A stretch of 64,000 nt of DNA from Nostoc edaphicum CCNP1411 (GCF_014023275.1 NZ_CP054698.1:5603001-5667000); one strand, 5' to 3'. Shown: positions 26,682-36,512, counted from the stretch's first letter. Program-made: numbers and translations. Notes: generated by a model from the letters alone, not told the origin.

Positions 26682-27083
26682 ATGGCGGCTAACGACACAA
26701 TTGCAGATATGCTGACGCGCATCCGCAATGCCAACCTGGCGCGGCATCAAACTACACAAGTGCCAGCGACAAAAATGACCCGGAGCATTGCCAAAGTGCT
26801 ACGGGAGGAAGGCTTTATTGCTGAAATCGAAGAAGCAGAAGAAGGGGTAAAACACAATCTGGTGATTTCCCTGAAATACAAGGGTAAAAACCGTCAGCCT
26901 CTGATCACCGCCTTAAAGCGGGTCAGTAAGCCTGGCTTGCGTGTTTACTCCAATAAAAAAGAATTACCAAGGGTACTAGGCGGCATTGGCATTGCCATTA
27001 TTTCTACATCCAGTGGTATTATGACTGACCGCGAAGCGCGGCGTCAGAACTTGGGTGGCGAAGTGCTTTGTTACGTTTGGTAG
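26682..27083 (+). CDS. rpsH: 30S ribosomal protein S8
   Basis: A 133-residue primary 16S binder that in some bacteria also regulates its operon. It opens [40 protein letters not shown] is the C-terminal signature. It starts 20 bp after rplE behind GAGGG. Confidence 0.98.
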   Translation: MAANDTIADMLTRIRNANLARHQTTQVPATKMTRSIAKVLREEGFIAEIEEAEEGVKHNLVISLKYKGKNRQPLITALKRVSKPGLRVYSNKKELPRVLGGIGIAIISTSSGIMTDREARRQNLGGEVLCYVW

Positions 27084-27166
27084 TCATTGGTCATTAGTCA
27101 TTTGTCATTAGTCATTAGTGAAAGACAAAGGACAAAAGGCAAAGGACAAATAACAAAGGACAAAAA
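27084..27166. repeat. Heptamer repeat block between rpsH and rplF
   Basis: Units GTCATTG, GTCATTA, GTCATTT, GTCATTA and GTCATTA face GACAAAG-type units. The last right-arm unit contains AAAGGA, placed 9 nt before the rplF ATG, so the repeat also supplies the ribosome-binding site. Confidence 0.9.
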
Positions 27167-27169
27167 GTC

Positions 27170-27718
27170 ATGTCTCGTATTGGTAAACGTCCAATTACTA
27201 TTCCCGCCAAAGTTGAAGTGGCGATCGATGGTACAAAAATTGTGGTGAAAGGTCCGAAAGGAGAACTTTCTCGCACTCTCACACCTAATGTCTCAATCTC
27301 CCAAGAGGGAGAAATATTACAAGTAAATCGCCGGGATGAAACTCGTACCTCAAAGCAACTGCACGGCTTGAGCCGGACTTTAGTTGCCAACATGGTCGAG
27401 GGAGTATCCCTTGGTTTTCAGCGCCGTTTGGAAATTCAAGGTGTTGGTTACAGGGCACAACTTCAAGGGCGTAACCTAGTTTTAAATATGGGTTACAGCC
27501 ATCAAGTGCAAATTGAACCACCAGAAGGAATTCAGTTTGCTGTAGAAGGTACCACTAACGTCATTGTCAGTGGCTATGACAAAGAAATCGTAGGTAACAC
27601 AGCCGCCAAAATTCGTGCTGTTCGTCCACCAGAACCTTATAAAGGTAAAGGCATTCGCTATGCCGGTGAAGTGGTCAGACGGAAAGCTGGTAAGACTGGT
27701 AAGGGTGGTAAGAAGTAG
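27170..27718 (+). CDS. rplF: 50S ribosomal protein L6
   Basis: This 182-residue protein lies near the sarcin-ricin loop and the factor-binding site. It opens [20 protein letters not shown]. The C-terminal [20 protein letters not shown] is the L6 signature. The Shine-Dalgarno AAAGGA at 27155-27160 lies inside the preceding repeat array. Confidence 0.98.
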   Translation: MSRIGKRPITIPAKVEVAIDGTKIVVKGPKGELSRTLTPNVSISQEGEILQVNRRDETRTSKQLHGLSRTLVANMVEGVSLGFQRRLEIQGVGYRAQLQGRNLVLNMGYSHQVQIEPPEGIQFAVEGTTNVIVSGYDKEIVGNTAAKIRAVRPPEPYKGKGIRYAGEVVRRKAGKTGKGGKK

Positions 27719-27720
27719 AA

Positions 27721-28083
27721 ATGAAACTTACTCGTAGAGAATCAAAAAATCGTCGTCATCGACGCGTTCGTGGCAAAGTTATTGGCTCCCCAGAACGTCC
27801 GCGTTTAGCGGTATTTCGTTCTAATGAGCATATTTATGCCCAGTTAATTGATGATACTCAGCATCAAACCATCGTGTCCGCATCGACCGTAGAACCAGAT
27901 TTGAAATCTAGTTTAGCGTCAGGTGCAAACCGCGACGCATCGGCGCAAGTTGGCAAGTTGATCGCAGTGCGATCGCTAGAAAAAGGCATCACCAAGGTAG
28001 TCTTTGATCGCGGTGGTAACTTATATCATGGTCGTGTCAAAGCACTAGCTGATGCAGCACGCGAAGCTGGTTTAGATTTCTAA
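27721..28083 (+). CDS. rplR: 50S ribosomal protein L18
   Basis: This 120-residue 5S rRNA-binding protein is basic at the N-terminus ([16 protein letters not shown]). [20 protein letters not shown] and the closing [19 protein letters not shown] are standard. It starts 2 bp after rplF, so the two are probably coupled. Confidence 0.98.
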   Translation: MKLTRRESKNRRHRRVRGKVIGSPERPRLAVFRSNEHIYAQLIDDTQHQTIVSASTVEPDLKSSLASGANRDASAQVGKLIAVRSLEKGITKVVFDRGGNLYHGRVKALADAAREAGLDF

Positions 28084-28157
28084 AGTCATTAGTCATTAGT
28101 CATTAGTTATTGGACAAATGACAAAGGACAAATGACAAATGACAACAGACAAATGAC
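28084..28157. repeat. Heptamer repeat block between rplR and rpsE
   Basis: Three GTCATTA units and one GTTATTG unit face GACAAAT, GACAAAG, GACAAAT, GACAAAT, GACAACA and GACAAAT. The arms are complementary. Confidence 0.9.
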
Positions 28158-28176
28158 GTTCACCAGAGCATAAATT

Positions 28177-28704
28177 ATGGCAACAGAGCGTAAAAGTAGA
28201 ACAAAGCGTGCCAAAAAAGAAGAAACCACTTGGCAAGAGCGGGTTATCCAAATCCGCCGCGTAAGTAAAGTGGTCAAAGGTGGTAAAAAACTCAGCTTCC
28301 GAGCGATCGTTGTCGTTGGTAACGAGCGCGGTCAGGTTGGAGTTGGAGTAGGCAAAGCTTCAGATGTAATAGGTGCCGTCAAAAAAGGCGTAGCTGACGG
28401 CAAAAAACACCTCATTGATATCCCAATCACCAAATCCAACTCCATCCCCCATCCCATAGATGGTGTCGGTGGCGGTGCAAAAGTGATTATGCGTCCAGCC
28501 GCACCCGGTACTGGGGTAATTGCGGGTGGTGCTGTGCGAACGGTGTTGGAATTAGCAGGAGTTCGTAACGTTTTAGCCAAGCAACTAGGCTCAAACAATC
28601 CGCTCAATAATGCTAGAGCCGCAGTTAATGCCTTATCTACACTGCGTACCCTTTCTGAAGTCGCCGAAGATCGCGGTATTCCTATTCAAAATCTCTACAT
28701 CTAA
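28177..28704 (+). CDS. rpsE: 30S ribosomal protein S5
   Basis: This 175-residue protein is involved in decoding accuracy and mRNA entry. [20 protein letters not shown] and the [17 protein letters not shown] loop are diagnostic. The gene is followed directly by rplO; rpmD (L30), often between them, is absent as usual in cyanobacteria. Confidence 0.98.
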   Translation: MATERKSRTKRAKKEETTWQERVIQIRRVSKVVKGGKKLSFRAIVVVGNERGQVGVGVGKASDVIGAVKKGVADGKKHLIDIPITKSNSIPHPIDGVGGGAKVIMRPAAPGTGVIAGGAVRTVLELAGVRNVLAKQLGSNNPLNNARAAVNALSTLRTLSEVAEDRGIPIQNLYI

Positions 28705-28795
28705 TTTAGTCATTAGTCATTGGTCATTAGTCATTAGTGAATAACAAAGGACAAATGACAAATGACAAACGACAAATGACAAACGACAAATGAGA
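28705..28795. repeat. Heptamer repeat block between rpsE and rplO
   Basis: GTCATTA/GTCATTG units (28710-28738) face a long right arm of GACAAAT and GACAAAC units (28747-28793). Confidence 0.9.
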
Positions 28796-28807
28796 ACTTG
28801 ATAAATT

Positions 28808-29251
28808 ATGAGACTCCATGATGTTAAGCCGCAAAAAGGCTCAAAGAAACGCAAGAAGCGTGTAGCTAGAGGTATTTCTGCCGGACAAGGTGCCAGTGCT
28901 GGTCTAGGTATGCGGGGTCAAAAATCTCGTTCTGGTAGTGGTACCCGACCAGGTTTTGAAGGTGGTCAACAGCCATTGTACCGCCGCTTACCTAAGCTGA
29001 AGGGCTTTCCGATTGTTAATCAGAAGATTTACACTACGATTAATGTAGAGAAGCTAGCTTCCCTTCCCGCTAATACGGAAGTAACTTTGACCTCATTGAA
29101 AGCCGCAGGTATCCTGACTGCTGTCAAAGGGCCATTGAAAGTTTTAGGTAACGGGGAATTGAGCATTCCGCTCAAGGTACAAGCGGCAGCTTTCACTGTT
29201 TCAGCTCGTAGCAAAATTGAGGCAGCTGGTGGTAGTTGTGAAGTCTTATGA
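28808..29251 (+). CDS. rplO: 50S ribosomal protein L15
   Basis: This 147-residue protein has a long basic, glycine-rich N-terminal extension into 23S r[23 protein letters not shown] and [20 protein letters not shown] are typical. It is followed 74 bp later by secY. Confidence 0.98.
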   Translation: MRLHDVKPQKGSKKRKKRVARGISAGQGASAGLGMRGQKSRSGSGTRPGFEGGQQPLYRRLPKLKGFPIVNQKIYTTINVEKLASLPANTEVTLTSLKAAGILTAVKGPLKVLGNGELSIPLKVQAAAFTVSARSKIEAAGGSCEVL

Positions 29252-29325
29252 GTGAGCCGGAACAGCGCACTTAAATGCAAGCCAACTCGCTGCCAGTGCT
29301 TGGTTCACTATAAAGGTAGCACTCT

Positions 29326-30636
29326 ATGATCAGTCGAGATAAAGCCCCAACGGCTCAAGAAACTTTTATGCAGATGGCGCAGGCAGCTGGTCTCAGAGGT
29401 AGGCTGCTTGTCACCGTCGGTATTTTAATTTTGGTTCGCCTGGGTATCTTCTTACCCGTTCCAGGGATTGATAGACCAAGATTTGCCGAAGCCATATCGG
29501 GCAGTAATTCCATATTCGGCTTATTGGATATATTTTCCGGGCGAGGACTTTCGACTTTGGGAGTCTTTGCTTTAGGGATTTTGCCCTTCATTAATGCGTC
29601 TATTATCATCCAATTACTCACTGCTGCGATTCCAACTTTAGAAAATTTACAGAAAAATGAAGGCGAAGCAGGTCGGCGAAAAATATCGCAAATTACCCGC
29701 TACGTCACTGTAGTTTGGGCGATTCTGCAAAGTACAGCTTTTTCGGCATTATTCCTCCAGCAATTTGCTTTAAACCCAGGGCCAATCTTCGTAGCTGAAA
29801 CTGCGATCGCTCTGACAGCTGGTTCTATGTTCGTCATGTGGGCATCAGAATTGATTACAGAACGGGGCATTGGTAACGGTGCATCATTGTTGATTTTTGT
29901 CAATATTGTCGCGTCATTACCAAAAGCTTTAGGGGATACCATCGACTTGGTACAAGTCGGCGGTCGGGAAACAGTGGGTCGCGTGATTGTGCTGATCTTA
30001 GTTTTCCTAGCAACAATTGTTGGTATTGTGATTGTGCAAGAAGGAATGCGCCGCATCCCAATTATTTCGGCTCGTCGCCAAGTAGGTCGGAGAGTTTTAG
30101 CAGAACAGCGTAGCTATCTGCCCTTGCGGCTAAATCAAGGCGGCGTAATGCCGATTATTTTTGCTGCTGCCATCCTCAGCTTGCCACTGCTGATCGCCAA
30201 TTTTACTAAAAATGCCGAATTGGCGAATATAGTTAACACTTATTTGAGTCCAGGCGGTTCTAGCTCCTGGGTCTATGCCTTGGTCTACATGGTTTCAATC
30301 GTTTTCTTCAGCTACTTCTATTCTTCGTTGATTCTCAACCCAGTAGATGTGGCGCAGAACTTAAAGAAAATGGGTTCTAGTATTCCTGGAATTCGTCCTG
30401 GCAAGGCAACTAGCGAGTATATCGAACGCGTTTCTAACCGACTCACTTTTTTGGGTGCAATCTTTTTGGGCTTTGTTGCTATTATTCCCACCGCAGTGGA
30501 AAGCGCTTTGAATGTGAAAACTTTCCAGGGAATAGGTGCAACCTCATTGTTAATTTTAGTTGGTGTGGCAATTGAGACAGCCAAACAAGTCCAAACTTAT
30601 GTCATATCTCAGCGCTATGAAGGAATGGTGAAATAA
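29326..30636 (+). CDS. secY: Preprotein translocase subunit SecY
   Basis: A 436-residue channel subunit of the Sec translocase with ten predicted membrane helices. [13 protein letters not shown] leads into the plug region. [20 protein letters not shown] and the cytoplasmic loop [13 protein letters not shown] are diagnostic. It would serve both plasma and thylakoid membranes in a cyanobacterium. It sits in its usual place between rplO and adk, and the adk start lies 2 bp after its stop. secG is separately encoded at 49547. Confidence 0.98.
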   Translation: MISRDKAPTAQETFMQMAQAAGLRGRLLVTVGILILVRLGIFLPVPGIDRPRFAEAISGSNSIFGLLDIFSGRGLSTLGVFALGILPFINASIIIQLLTAAIPTLENLQKNEGEAGRRKISQITRYVTVVWAILQSTAFSALFLQQFALNPGPIFVAETAIALTAGSMFVMWASELITERGIGNGASLLIFVNIVASLPKALGDTIDLVQVGGRETVGRVIVLILVFLATIVGIVIVQEGMRRIPIISARRQVGRRVLAEQRSYLPLRLNQGGVMPIIFAAAILSLPLLIANFTKNAELANIVNTYLSPGGSSSWVYALVYMVSIVFFSYFYSSLILNPVDVAQNLKKMGSSIPGIRPGKATSEYIERVSNRLTFLGAIFLGFVAIIPTAVESALNVKTFQGIGATSLLILVGVAIETAKQVQTYVISQRYEGMVK

Positions 30637-30638
30637 TA

Positions 30639-31193
30639 GTGACGCGATTAATCTTCTTGGGGCCACCTGGAGCGGGTAAAGGAACACAAGCTCAAACTTT
30701 GGCTGAACACTTGAATATTCCTCACATTTCTACTGGTGAAATATTAAGACAAGCCATGAAAGAGCAAACTCCTTTAGGAATTAAGGCTCAAAGTTATGTT
30801 GATAGCGGCGAGTTAGTACCCGACCAGCTAGTTCAGGACTTGGTACAGGAACGCCTCGGTCAACCAGATGCCAAAAATGGTTGGATTCTTGATGGCTTTC
30901 CCCGAAAAGTGACCCAAGCAGCTTTTCTGGAGAAGTTACTAGAAGCAATACATCAAGGTGGCGAAAGAGTAGTCAATTTAGATGCACCAGATGAAATTGT
31001 CATCGCACGTTTGCTTGCTAGAGGACGAAAAGATGATACCGAAGAGGTTATTCGTCGTCGTTTAGAAGTGTACCGCGCTGAAACTGCACCCTTAATTGAT
31101 TACTATGGCGATCGCCATAAACTCCTAACAGTCAATGGCAATCAGTCCCAAGAAGATGTCACTGGTGAATTACAAAATGTAATCGCTTCGTGA
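30639..31193 (+). CDS. adk: Adenylate kinase
   Basis: A 184-residue enzyme (ATP + AMP to 2 ADP). The P-loop is [12 protein letters not shown] (about 7-18) and the AMP site includes STGEILR and [10 protein letters not shown]. The lid is the short form ([15 protein letters not shown]) without the zinc-type insertion. The GTG start comes 2 bp after secY, implying coupling. A strong stem-loop follows the gene at 31201. Confidence 0.97.
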   Translation: MTRLIFLGPPGAGKGTQAQTLAEHLNIPHISTGEILRQAMKEQTPLGIKAQSYVDSGELVPDQLVQDLVQERLGQPDAKNGWILDGFPRKVTQAAFLEKLLEAIHQGGERVVNLDAPDEIVIARLLARGRKDDTEEVIRRRLEVYRAETAPLIDYYGDRHKLLTVNGNQSQEDVTGELQNVIAS

Positions 31194-31200
31194 AAAGAAG

Positions 31201-31233
31201 GGTAGTGGAGGGTAGAGAATTCCCTCCACTACC
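31201..31233 (+). terminator. Stem-loop after adk (partial terminator or processing site)
   Basis: GGTAGTGGAGGG and CCCTCCACTACC form a perfect 12-bp stem with a 9-nt loop, 7 bp after the adk stop. No T-run follows, so it may be a processing or attenuation point and not a full stop, since the operon continues with infA. Confidence 0.55.
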
Positions 31234-31364
31234 CCATACCAAGAAAAAGATCAATTTTAGCTAAGATATATTAATAAACTGTTGATATATTTCTTAAAGT
31301 GTGTTTATTTGCAGATGAAGCGCTGCAACTGAACACTAAATTGTTGAGTTGAGGAAAAAACAAA

Positions 31365-31589
31365 TTGTCTAAGCAAGATTTGATTGAAATGGAAGGCACG
31401 GTTACAGAGTCCTTGCCCAATGCGATGTTTCGCGTTGACTTGGACAATGGATTTAACGTGCTAGCACACATTTCCGGCAAGATTCGCCGAAATTATATCA
31501 AGATTTTGCCCGGCGATCGCGTCAAGGTAGAGTTAACCCCCTACGACTTGACCAAAGGCAGAATCACCTATCGCTTGCGTAAGAAGTAA
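31365..31589 (+). CDS. infA: Translation initiation factor IF-1
   Basis: A 74-residue OB-fold factor that blocks the A site during initiation. It opens [38 protein letters not shown] and [20 protein letters not shown] are conserved. The start codon is a rare TTG at 31365, behind GAGGA; no in-frame ATG lies at the right place. A weak start may keep IF-1 output low. Confidence 0.97.
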
Positions 31590-31668
31590 GTATATGTAGA
31601 GAATTTTACCATAAAACCATTTTTTTGACTGTTAGCTAGTCATTTAACTGGATTATTTTCCCTAGAAA

Positions 31669-31677
31669 TGCTATAAT
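31669..31677 (+). promoter_or_regulatory. Candidate extended -10 promoter before rpmJ
   Basis: TGCTATAAT is an exact extended -10 element, 30 bp before the rpmJ ATG. No good -35 is seen at 17 bp, which extended -10 promoters tolerate. It could start an rpmJ-rpsM-rpsK transcript. Confidence 0.4.
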
Positions 31678-31706
31678 TTTATATTTGGAGTCAAAAAATA
31701 AAAGGC

Positions 31707-31820
31707 ATGAAAGTTAGAGCCTCAGTCAAGAAAATTTGTGAAAAGTGTAACGTGATCAAACGTCGTGGTCGCGTGATGGTGATCTGTGTGAACCCCAAGC
31801 ACAAGCAACGTCAAGGATAA
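31707..31820 (+). CDS. rpmJ: 50S ribosomal protein L36
   Basis: A 37-residue protein, [20 protein letters not shown] followed by [17 protein letters not shown]. It keeps the zinc ligands Cys11, Cys14, Cys27 and His32, so it is the zinc-binding form. It sits in the expected place between infA and rpsM and is short enough to be missed by length cutoffs. Confidence 0.97.
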   Translation: MKVRASVKKICEKCNVIKRRGRVMVICVNPKHKQRQG

Positions 31821-31935
31821 GGCTCTTACCAACAGAGCCAGTTGTAACACGCATATCATCATTAAAACGAAAAGACGCGATTAATCACGTTTTTCTAACC
31901 AACAGTAATTGCGAAAACAATAGGGAGAGTTCATT

Positions 31936-32316
31936 GTGGCACGTATTGCCGGAGTAGACCTTCCACGCGATAAGCGCGTCGAGATCGGTCTGACTTACAT
32001 TTACGGAATTGGGTTATCACGCTCTCAAGAAATTATAGCGGCTACTGGTGTGAACCCAGACACCCGTGTTAAGGACTTAAGTGATGCTGATGTAACAGCC
32101 CTGCGAGGGGAAATAGAAAGCAACTATCAAGTTGAAGGCGACTTGCGGCGCTTGGAGTCTTTGAACATCAAGCGCTTAGTTGACATTGGTACTTACAGAG
32201 GCCGTCGTCATCGGATGGGCTTACCAGTCAGAGGTCAAAGAACTCGCACAAATGCCAGAACCCGTCGAGGAAGAAGGCAGACAGTGGCTGGGAAGAAGAA
32301 GGCTCCAGGGAAATAA
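31936..32316 (+). CDS. rpsM: 30S ribosomal protein S13
   Basis: This 126-residue protein of the small-subunit head contacts the large subunit and P-site tRNA. It opens [40 protein letters not shown] is the C-terminal signature. The start is GTG behind GGGAGAG. Confidence 0.98.
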   Translation: MARIAGVDLPRDKRVEIGLTYIYGIGLSRSQEIIAATGVNPDTRVKDLSDADVTALRGEIESNYQVEGDLRRLESLNIKRLVDIGTYRGRRHRMGLPVRGQRTRTNARTRRGRRQTVAGKKKAPGK

Positions 32317-32370
32317 TTTTGCAACGCTTGCTAATCCGAGCAAGTTTTACCTTAAACCAACGAAACAAGT

Positions 32371-32766
32371 ATGGCGAGACAACCAACTAAAAAATCCGGG
32401 AGCAAGAAGCAGAAACGGAATGTGCCCAGTGGGATGGCCTACATCCAGTCTACTTTCAACAATAGCATTGTCACCATTACCGATCAAAATGGAGATGTCA
32501 TCTCCTGGGCCAGTGCTGGTTCTAGCGGTTTTAAGGGAGCAAAAAAGGGAACTCCCTTTGCAGCGCAAACTGCTGCTGAAAGTGCAGCCCGTCGAGCTAT
32601 TGATCAAGGAATGCGCCAAATTGAGGTAATGGTCAGTGGGCCAGGAGCAGGTAGAGAAACTGCTATTCGGGCACTTCAAGGAGCAGGACTGGAAATTACC
32701 CTGATTCGGGATATTACCCCGATTCCTCACAATGGTTGTCGTCCACCCAAGCGCCGTCGAGTTTAA
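32371..32766 (+). CDS. rpsK: 30S ribosomal protein S11
   Basis: This 131-residue platform protein lies near the E site. [39 protein letters not shown] and the closing THEME-like [18 protein letters not shown] are standard for S11. It is followed by 311 bp before rpoA. Confidence 0.98.
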
Positions 32767-33077
32767 ACACTAAGACTTGGGCAGTGAGGACGAAAAGTTA
32801 CAGCCAGCAATGACCGCTTGGGCGTCTAACGTGCAAACTGTCATTAGGTGAAAACTTGGGCGACCAGAAGCGTGTCAGATTTTCCCGCCGGGAAAGCTGT
32901 TAAGCTTCAGGATACCCAAAATATTATCAGCGCCTGCAAGCTCAATAGGGGCGTCAAACTATACCGTAATTTCATACTAGTAGTTTTGATATACCTATAA
33001 TCTACAGGACATAAATTCAATTCGGGAGGCAATTGACTTGTCTGCTAGCAGCACCTTAGAAAAAGGGAGGCTCATCC
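32767..33077 (+). other. Non-coding spacer before rpoA
   Basis: No gene is seen in these 311 bp. There are small stem-forming segments, for example CCCGCCGGG near 32884. A -10-like TATAAT sits at 32996, about 80 bp before the rpoA start. Confidence 0.5.
32996..33001 (+). promoter_or_regulatory. Candidate -10 element of an internal rpoA promoter
   Basis: TATAAT matches the -10 consensus exactly. The best upstream hexamer is TTCATA with a 19-bp spacer, so the -35 is weak. A separate promoter for rpoA-rplQ would fit the unusually long gap. Confidence 0.35.
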
Positions 33078-34025
33078 GTGGCGCAGTTTCAAATTGAATG
33101 TGTAGAGTCGAATACTGACGAAAGTCGGAACCATTACAGTAAATTTGTTCTGGAACCTCTGGAGCGTGGTCAAGGAACAACTGTTGGCAACGCACTGCGG
33201 CGGGTTTTACTATCCAATCTAGAGGGTACGGCAGTTACAGCAGTGAGGATTGCAGGCGTTTCACACGAGTTTGCCACAGTTCCGGGCGTGCGGGAAGATG
33301 TGCTGGAAATCCTCATGAAAATGAAGGAAGTTATCCTAAAAAACTATTCCTCACAGCCTCAGATTGGTAGATTACTCGTTAACGGCCCAGCAACAATCAC
33401 TGCGGCGCATTTTGATTTGCCCAGTGAAGTAGAAGTCATCGATCCGACCCAGTATGTAGCCACCATCGCTGAGGGTGGAAAGTTGGAAATGGAATTTCGG
33501 ATCGAGAAAGGCAAAGGCTATCGCACCGTAGAGCGAGGACGTGAGGAAGCCACATCGTTGGATTTTCTCCAAATTGACTCAATATTTATGCCGGTGCGAA
33601 AAGTCAACTACAGTGTTGAAGAATCTCGTGGGGAAGGCTTAATTCCAAAAGACCGACTACTGTTGGAAGTTTGGACAAATGGCAGTATTTCCCCTCAAGA
33701 AGCACTATCTTCGGCCGCTGCAATCTTGGTAGATTTATTCAACCCGTTGAAAGACATCTCCCTAGAACCAACAGACACAGGTTCGGAGATTCCAGACGAC
33801 CCAACTGCCCAGATACCCATCGAAGAGTTGCAACTTTCTGTGCGGGCGTATAACTGTCTCAAACGGGCACAAGTTAACTCTGTGGCAGATTTGTTGGATT
33901 ACACCCAAGAAGACCTCTTAGAAATTAAGAACTTTGGGCAGAAGTCAGCAGAAGAAGTCGTGGAAGCTTTGCAGCGACGCTTGGGCATCACCCTGCCAAT
34001 GGAAAGAGGCTCTAAACACCCTTAA
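33078..34025 (+). CDS. rpoA: RNA polymerase subunit alpha
   Basis: A 315-residue subunit that nucleates RNA polymerase assembly. The N-terminal dimerisation domain has FVLEPLERGQGTTVGNALRR and GVREDVLEILMKMKEV. A linker rich in acidic residues (EPTDTGSEIPDDP) leads to the C-terminal DNA-binding domain with SVRAYNCLKRAQVNSVADLL and EIKNFGQKSAEEVVEAL. The GTG start is preceded by GGGAGG. rplQ follows 31 bp later. Confidence 0.98.
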   Translation: MAQFQIECVESNTDESRNHYSKFVLEPLERGQGTTVGNALRRVLLSNLEGTAVTAVRIAGVSHEFATVPGVREDVLEILMKMKEVILKNYSSQPQIGRLLVNGPATITAAHFDLPSEVEVIDPTQYVATIAEGGKLEMEFRIEKGKGYRTVERGREEATSLDFLQIDSIFMPVRKVNYSVEESRGEGLIPKDRLLLEVWTNGSISPQEALSSAAAILVDLFNPLKDISLEPTDTGSEIPDDPTAQIPIEELQLSVRAYNCLKRAQVNSVADLLDYTQEDLLEIKNFGQKSAEEVVEALQRRLGITLPMERGSKHP

Positions 34026-34056
34026 GAAAAACCTTCATAATTCATAGTGCATAATT

Positions 34057-34407
34057 ATGCGTCACCGTTGTCGCGTCAAAAAACTCAGTAAACCAGCCGA
34101 TCAACGCCGTGCTTTACTGCGATCGCTCGCCACCGAGCTGATCCGTCATGGTAAGATCACCACCACTTTAATTAGAGCGAAAGTTCTCAGAAGTGAAGTG
34201 GAAAAAATGATTACCCTAGCCAAAAATGGCTCCTTATCAGCACGTCGGGAAGCCCTTGGCTATATCTTCGACAAACAACTGGTTCACGCTCTATTTGAAC
34301 AAGCTCCAACTCGATATGGCGATCGCCAGGGCGGTTATACCCGCATCCTGCGTACCGTACCGCGTCGGGGTGATAATGCAAAAATGGCAATAATTGAATT
34401 GGTTTAA
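34057..34407 (+). CDS. rplQ: 50S ribosomal protein L17
   Basis: A 116-residue protein at the bottom of the large subunit near the tunnel exit. It opens [39 protein letters not shown] closes it. Position after rpoA is standard. Confidence 0.98.
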   Translation: MRHRCRVKKLSKPADQRRALLRSLATELIRHGKITTTLIRAKVLRSEVEKMITLAKNGSLSARREALGYIFDKQLVHALFEQAPTRYGDRQGGYTRILRTVPRRGDNAKMAIIELV

Positions 34408-34503
34408 GTCATTGGTCATTGGTCATTAGTCATTAGTCATTGGTCATTAGTGAATAACAAAGGACAAATGACAAAGGACAAATGACAAAAGACAAAGGAC
34501 AAA
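34408..34503. repeat. Heptamer repeat block between rplQ and truA
   Basis: Six GTCATTG/GTCATTA units face GACAAAG, GACAAAT, GACAAAG, GACAAAT, GACAAAA and GACAAAG. The last right-arm unit gives AAAGGA 10 nt before the truA start. Confidence 0.9.
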
Positions 34504-34509
34504 ATCTGT

Positions 34510-35358
34510 ATGTTAGAAAGCCACCAGCCTACACAAACTCATCGAGTAGCCTTGGTAATCCAATACCTGGGCACTCATTTTCATGGCTGGCAACGGCAAA
34601 AACAACACCGGACAGTCCAAGAAGAGATTGAAATTGCGATCGCTACTATTCTTGGGCATCATGTAACACTACATGGTGCTGGGCGAACCGATTCTGGAGT
34701 TCACGCTGCTGCTCAAGTAGCCCATTTTGAAGCTACAGGTTTTATTCCGCCTCATAAGTGGGCAACAATCCTCAACAGCTACCTGCCGCCAGATATATTA
34801 ATCAGGGCTTCGGCTAGTGTCGATAACCGTTGGCACGCTCGCTTTAGTGCAGCCTATCGACGGTATCGCTACACAATATATACTGAAGATCGGCTTAACT
34901 TGTTTGTAAGACCCTTCAGTTGGCATTATTATTATGCACCCCTGGATGAATCTTTAATCCAAGCTGCCTTGAAACCTCTCTTGGGAAAGCATCACTTAGC
35001 TGCTTTTCACCGTGCAGGCTCAAAGCGATCGCATTCCTGGGTAGAGGTGCAAGCAGTAGAGTGTCGTCGCAGTGGGCCATTTATCCATATTGAAATACAG
35101 GCAGATGGATTTTTGTATGGCATGGTACGGCTGTTGGTAGGGATGCTGGTAGAAGTAGGTTCTGGACAACGAACACTTTCTAGCTTCACCGAACTCTGGA
35201 AAGAAGAACGCCGGGAAGAAGTGAAATATGCCGCACCGCCTCAAGGCTTGTGTTTGTTGCGAGTCGGCTATCCCGATTTTCCCTTTCCAAAAGAGATTTG
35301 GTACGACACCTTGCCAAAGTTCGTCACTAGTCAAGAGTCATTAGTCATTGGTCAATAG
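34510..35358 (+). CDS. truA: tRNA pseudouridine synthase A
   Basis: This 282-residue enzyme makes pseudouridine at positions 38-40 of tRNA anticodon arms. The catalytic aspartate lies in GAGRTDSGVHAAAQVAHF. LVIQYLGTHFHGWQRQ opens the fold. RFSAAYRRYRYTIY and FLYGMVRLLVGMLVEVG follow as expected. The last residues (TSQESLVIGQ) run into the next repeat array, so the true C-terminus may have been extended by repeat DNA. The ribosome-binding site is repeat-derived. Confidence 0.96.
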   Translation: MLESHQPTQTHRVALVIQYLGTHFHGWQRQKQHRTVQEEIEIAIATILGHHVTLHGAGRTDSGVHAAAQVAHFEATGFIPPHKWATILNSYLPPDILIRASASVDNRWHARFSAAYRRYRYTIYTEDRLNLFVRPFSWHYYYAPLDESLIQAALKPLLGKHHLAAFHRAGSKRSHSWVEVQAVECRRSGPFIHIEIQADGFLYGMVRLLVGMLVEVGSGQRTLSSFTELWKEERREEVKYAAPPQGLCLLRVGYPDFPFPKEIWYDTLPKFVTSQESLVIGQ

Positions 35359-35497
35359 TCATTGGTCATTAGTCATTGGTCATTAGTGAATAACTAAGGA
35401 CAACTGACAAAGGACAAAGGACAAATAACAAATGACAAAAGACAAATGACTAATGACAAATTAAAAATGACAAAGGACAAATGACAAATGACAACAG
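35325..35497. repeat. Large heptamer repeat block between truA and rplM
   Basis: This is the longest block of the window. A left arm of GTCATTA/GTCATTG/GTCAATA units (35329-35385) starts inside the truA 3' end. A long right arm of GACAAAT, GACAAAG and variants (35400-35494) follows. The final units contain both the AAAGGA and the ATG used by rplM. Confidence 0.9.
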
Positions 35498-35949
35498 TTA
35501 AAACATACCTTCCTTCTCAAGCAACCCTTGAGCGTGAGTGGTACATAGTAGATGCCACCGATAAACGCCTCGGTCGCCTCGCCAGCGAAATCGCTCAGGT
35601 ATTGAGAGGCAAAAAGAAACCCGAATATACACCCCACCTAGATACAGGTGACTTCGTAATCGTCATTAATGCCGAGAAAGTAGCAGTCACAGGCAAAAAG
35701 CGCACTCAAAAGCTTTACCGCCGCCATTCTGGTCGTCCCGGTGGGATGAAAACCGAAACTTTCGCTAAACTGCAAGACCGCATACCAGAGCGAATTTTAG
35801 AACAAGCTGTTAAAGGTATGCTACCTAAAAATAGCCTCGGTAAGCAGTTGTTCACCAAGCTTAAAGTTTACGCTGGGCCTACGCATCCTCATGATGCTCA
35901 AAAACCTAAAGAACTGAAAGTTAATACAATTCCTGGAGAAGAAAATTAA
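35488..35949 (+). CDS. rplM: 50S ribosomal protein L13
   Basis: This 153-residue early assembly protein opens with [40 protein letters not shown] and [16 protein letters not shown] are diagnostic. The start ATG at 35488 is itself part of a GACAAAT-type heptamer. The Shine-Dalgarno AAAGGA (35472-35477, 10-nt spacer) is in the preceding variant unit. The stop overlaps the rpsI start as TAATG. Confidence 0.97.
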   Translation: MTTVKTYLPSQATLEREWYIVDATDKRLGRLASEIAQVLRGKKKPEYTPHLDTGDFVIVINAEKVAVTGKKRTQKLYRRHSGRPGGMKTETFAKLQDRIPERILEQAVKGMLPKNSLGKQLFTKLKVYAGPTHPHDAQKPKELKVNTIPGEEN

Positions 35950-36365
35950 TGGTAGTAGCAGATGCTAATAGCGGTCGCGCCGTATACTGGGGTACTGGTC
36001 GTCGTAAGAACGCAGTAGCACGGGTACGCTTGGTTCCAGGCACAGGTCAACTGACTGTGAACGGTAAAGATGGAAACTTGTATTTCCAATTTAACCCCAA
36101 CTATCTGGGAGTGATTAAAGCGCCCCTGGAAACTCTGGGATTAGAAAACGAATATGACATTTTGGTGAAAGCAGAAGGCGGCGGCTTGACCGGACAGGCT
36201 GATTCTGTCCGTTTGGGAGTTGCTCGTGCTTTATGCCAACTCGACCCAGATAACCGCCCACCTTTGAAAACCGAAGGTTATTTGACTCGCGATCCGAGAG
36301 CAAAAGAGCGGAAGAAATATGGTTTACATAAAGCTCGGAAAGCGCCTCAGTACTCTAAGCGTTAG
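35949..36365 (+). CDS. rpsI: 30S ribosomal protein S9
   Basis: This 138-residue protein has a C-terminal tail reaching P-site tRNA, here [11 protein letters not shown], ending in the conserved [23 protein letters not shown] and [17 protein letters not shown] are typical. It is coupled to rplM through TAATG. Confidence 0.98.
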   Translation: MVVADANSGRAVYWGTGRRKNAVARVRLVPGTGQLTVNGKDGNLYFQFNPNYLGVIKAPLETLGLENEYDILVKAEGGGLTGQADSVRLGVARALCQLDPDNRPPLKTEGYLTRDPRAKERKKYGLHKARKAPQYSKR

Positions 36366-36393
36366 GAAATTGGGCATTGGTGAAGAAGGTGAT

Positions 36394-36436
36394 AGGTTAC
36401 AGGGGACAGGTGATAGTTTTCTGTTACCTGTAACCT
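36394..36436. terminator. Stem-loop between rpsI and rpmE
   Basis: AGGTTACAGG (36394-36403) and CCTGTAACCT (36427-36436) form a perfect 10-bp stem around a 23-nt loop containing GTGATAG-type repeat units. No T-run follows, so a processing or attenuation role is as likely as termination. Confidence 0.45.
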
Positions 36437-36512
36437 GTTCCATTCTCCCTTCTTCTAGCTGCAATTGAACGCTGAAAGTTATAATTTATATAGATTCATC
36501 ACAAAAAGAACA

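Noticed and set aside
26662..28807. Missing rpsN and rpmD taken as gene loss
   Set aside because: Cyanobacterial operons normally lack rpsN between rplE and rpsH, and rpmD between rpsE and rplO, so this is not unusual. The absence of rpsJ before rplC is normal too.
34408..35497. Possible CRISPR array in the truA region
   Set aside because: The repeats are 7 bp, contiguous and without unique spacers. They are short tandem heptamers, and no cas gene is present.
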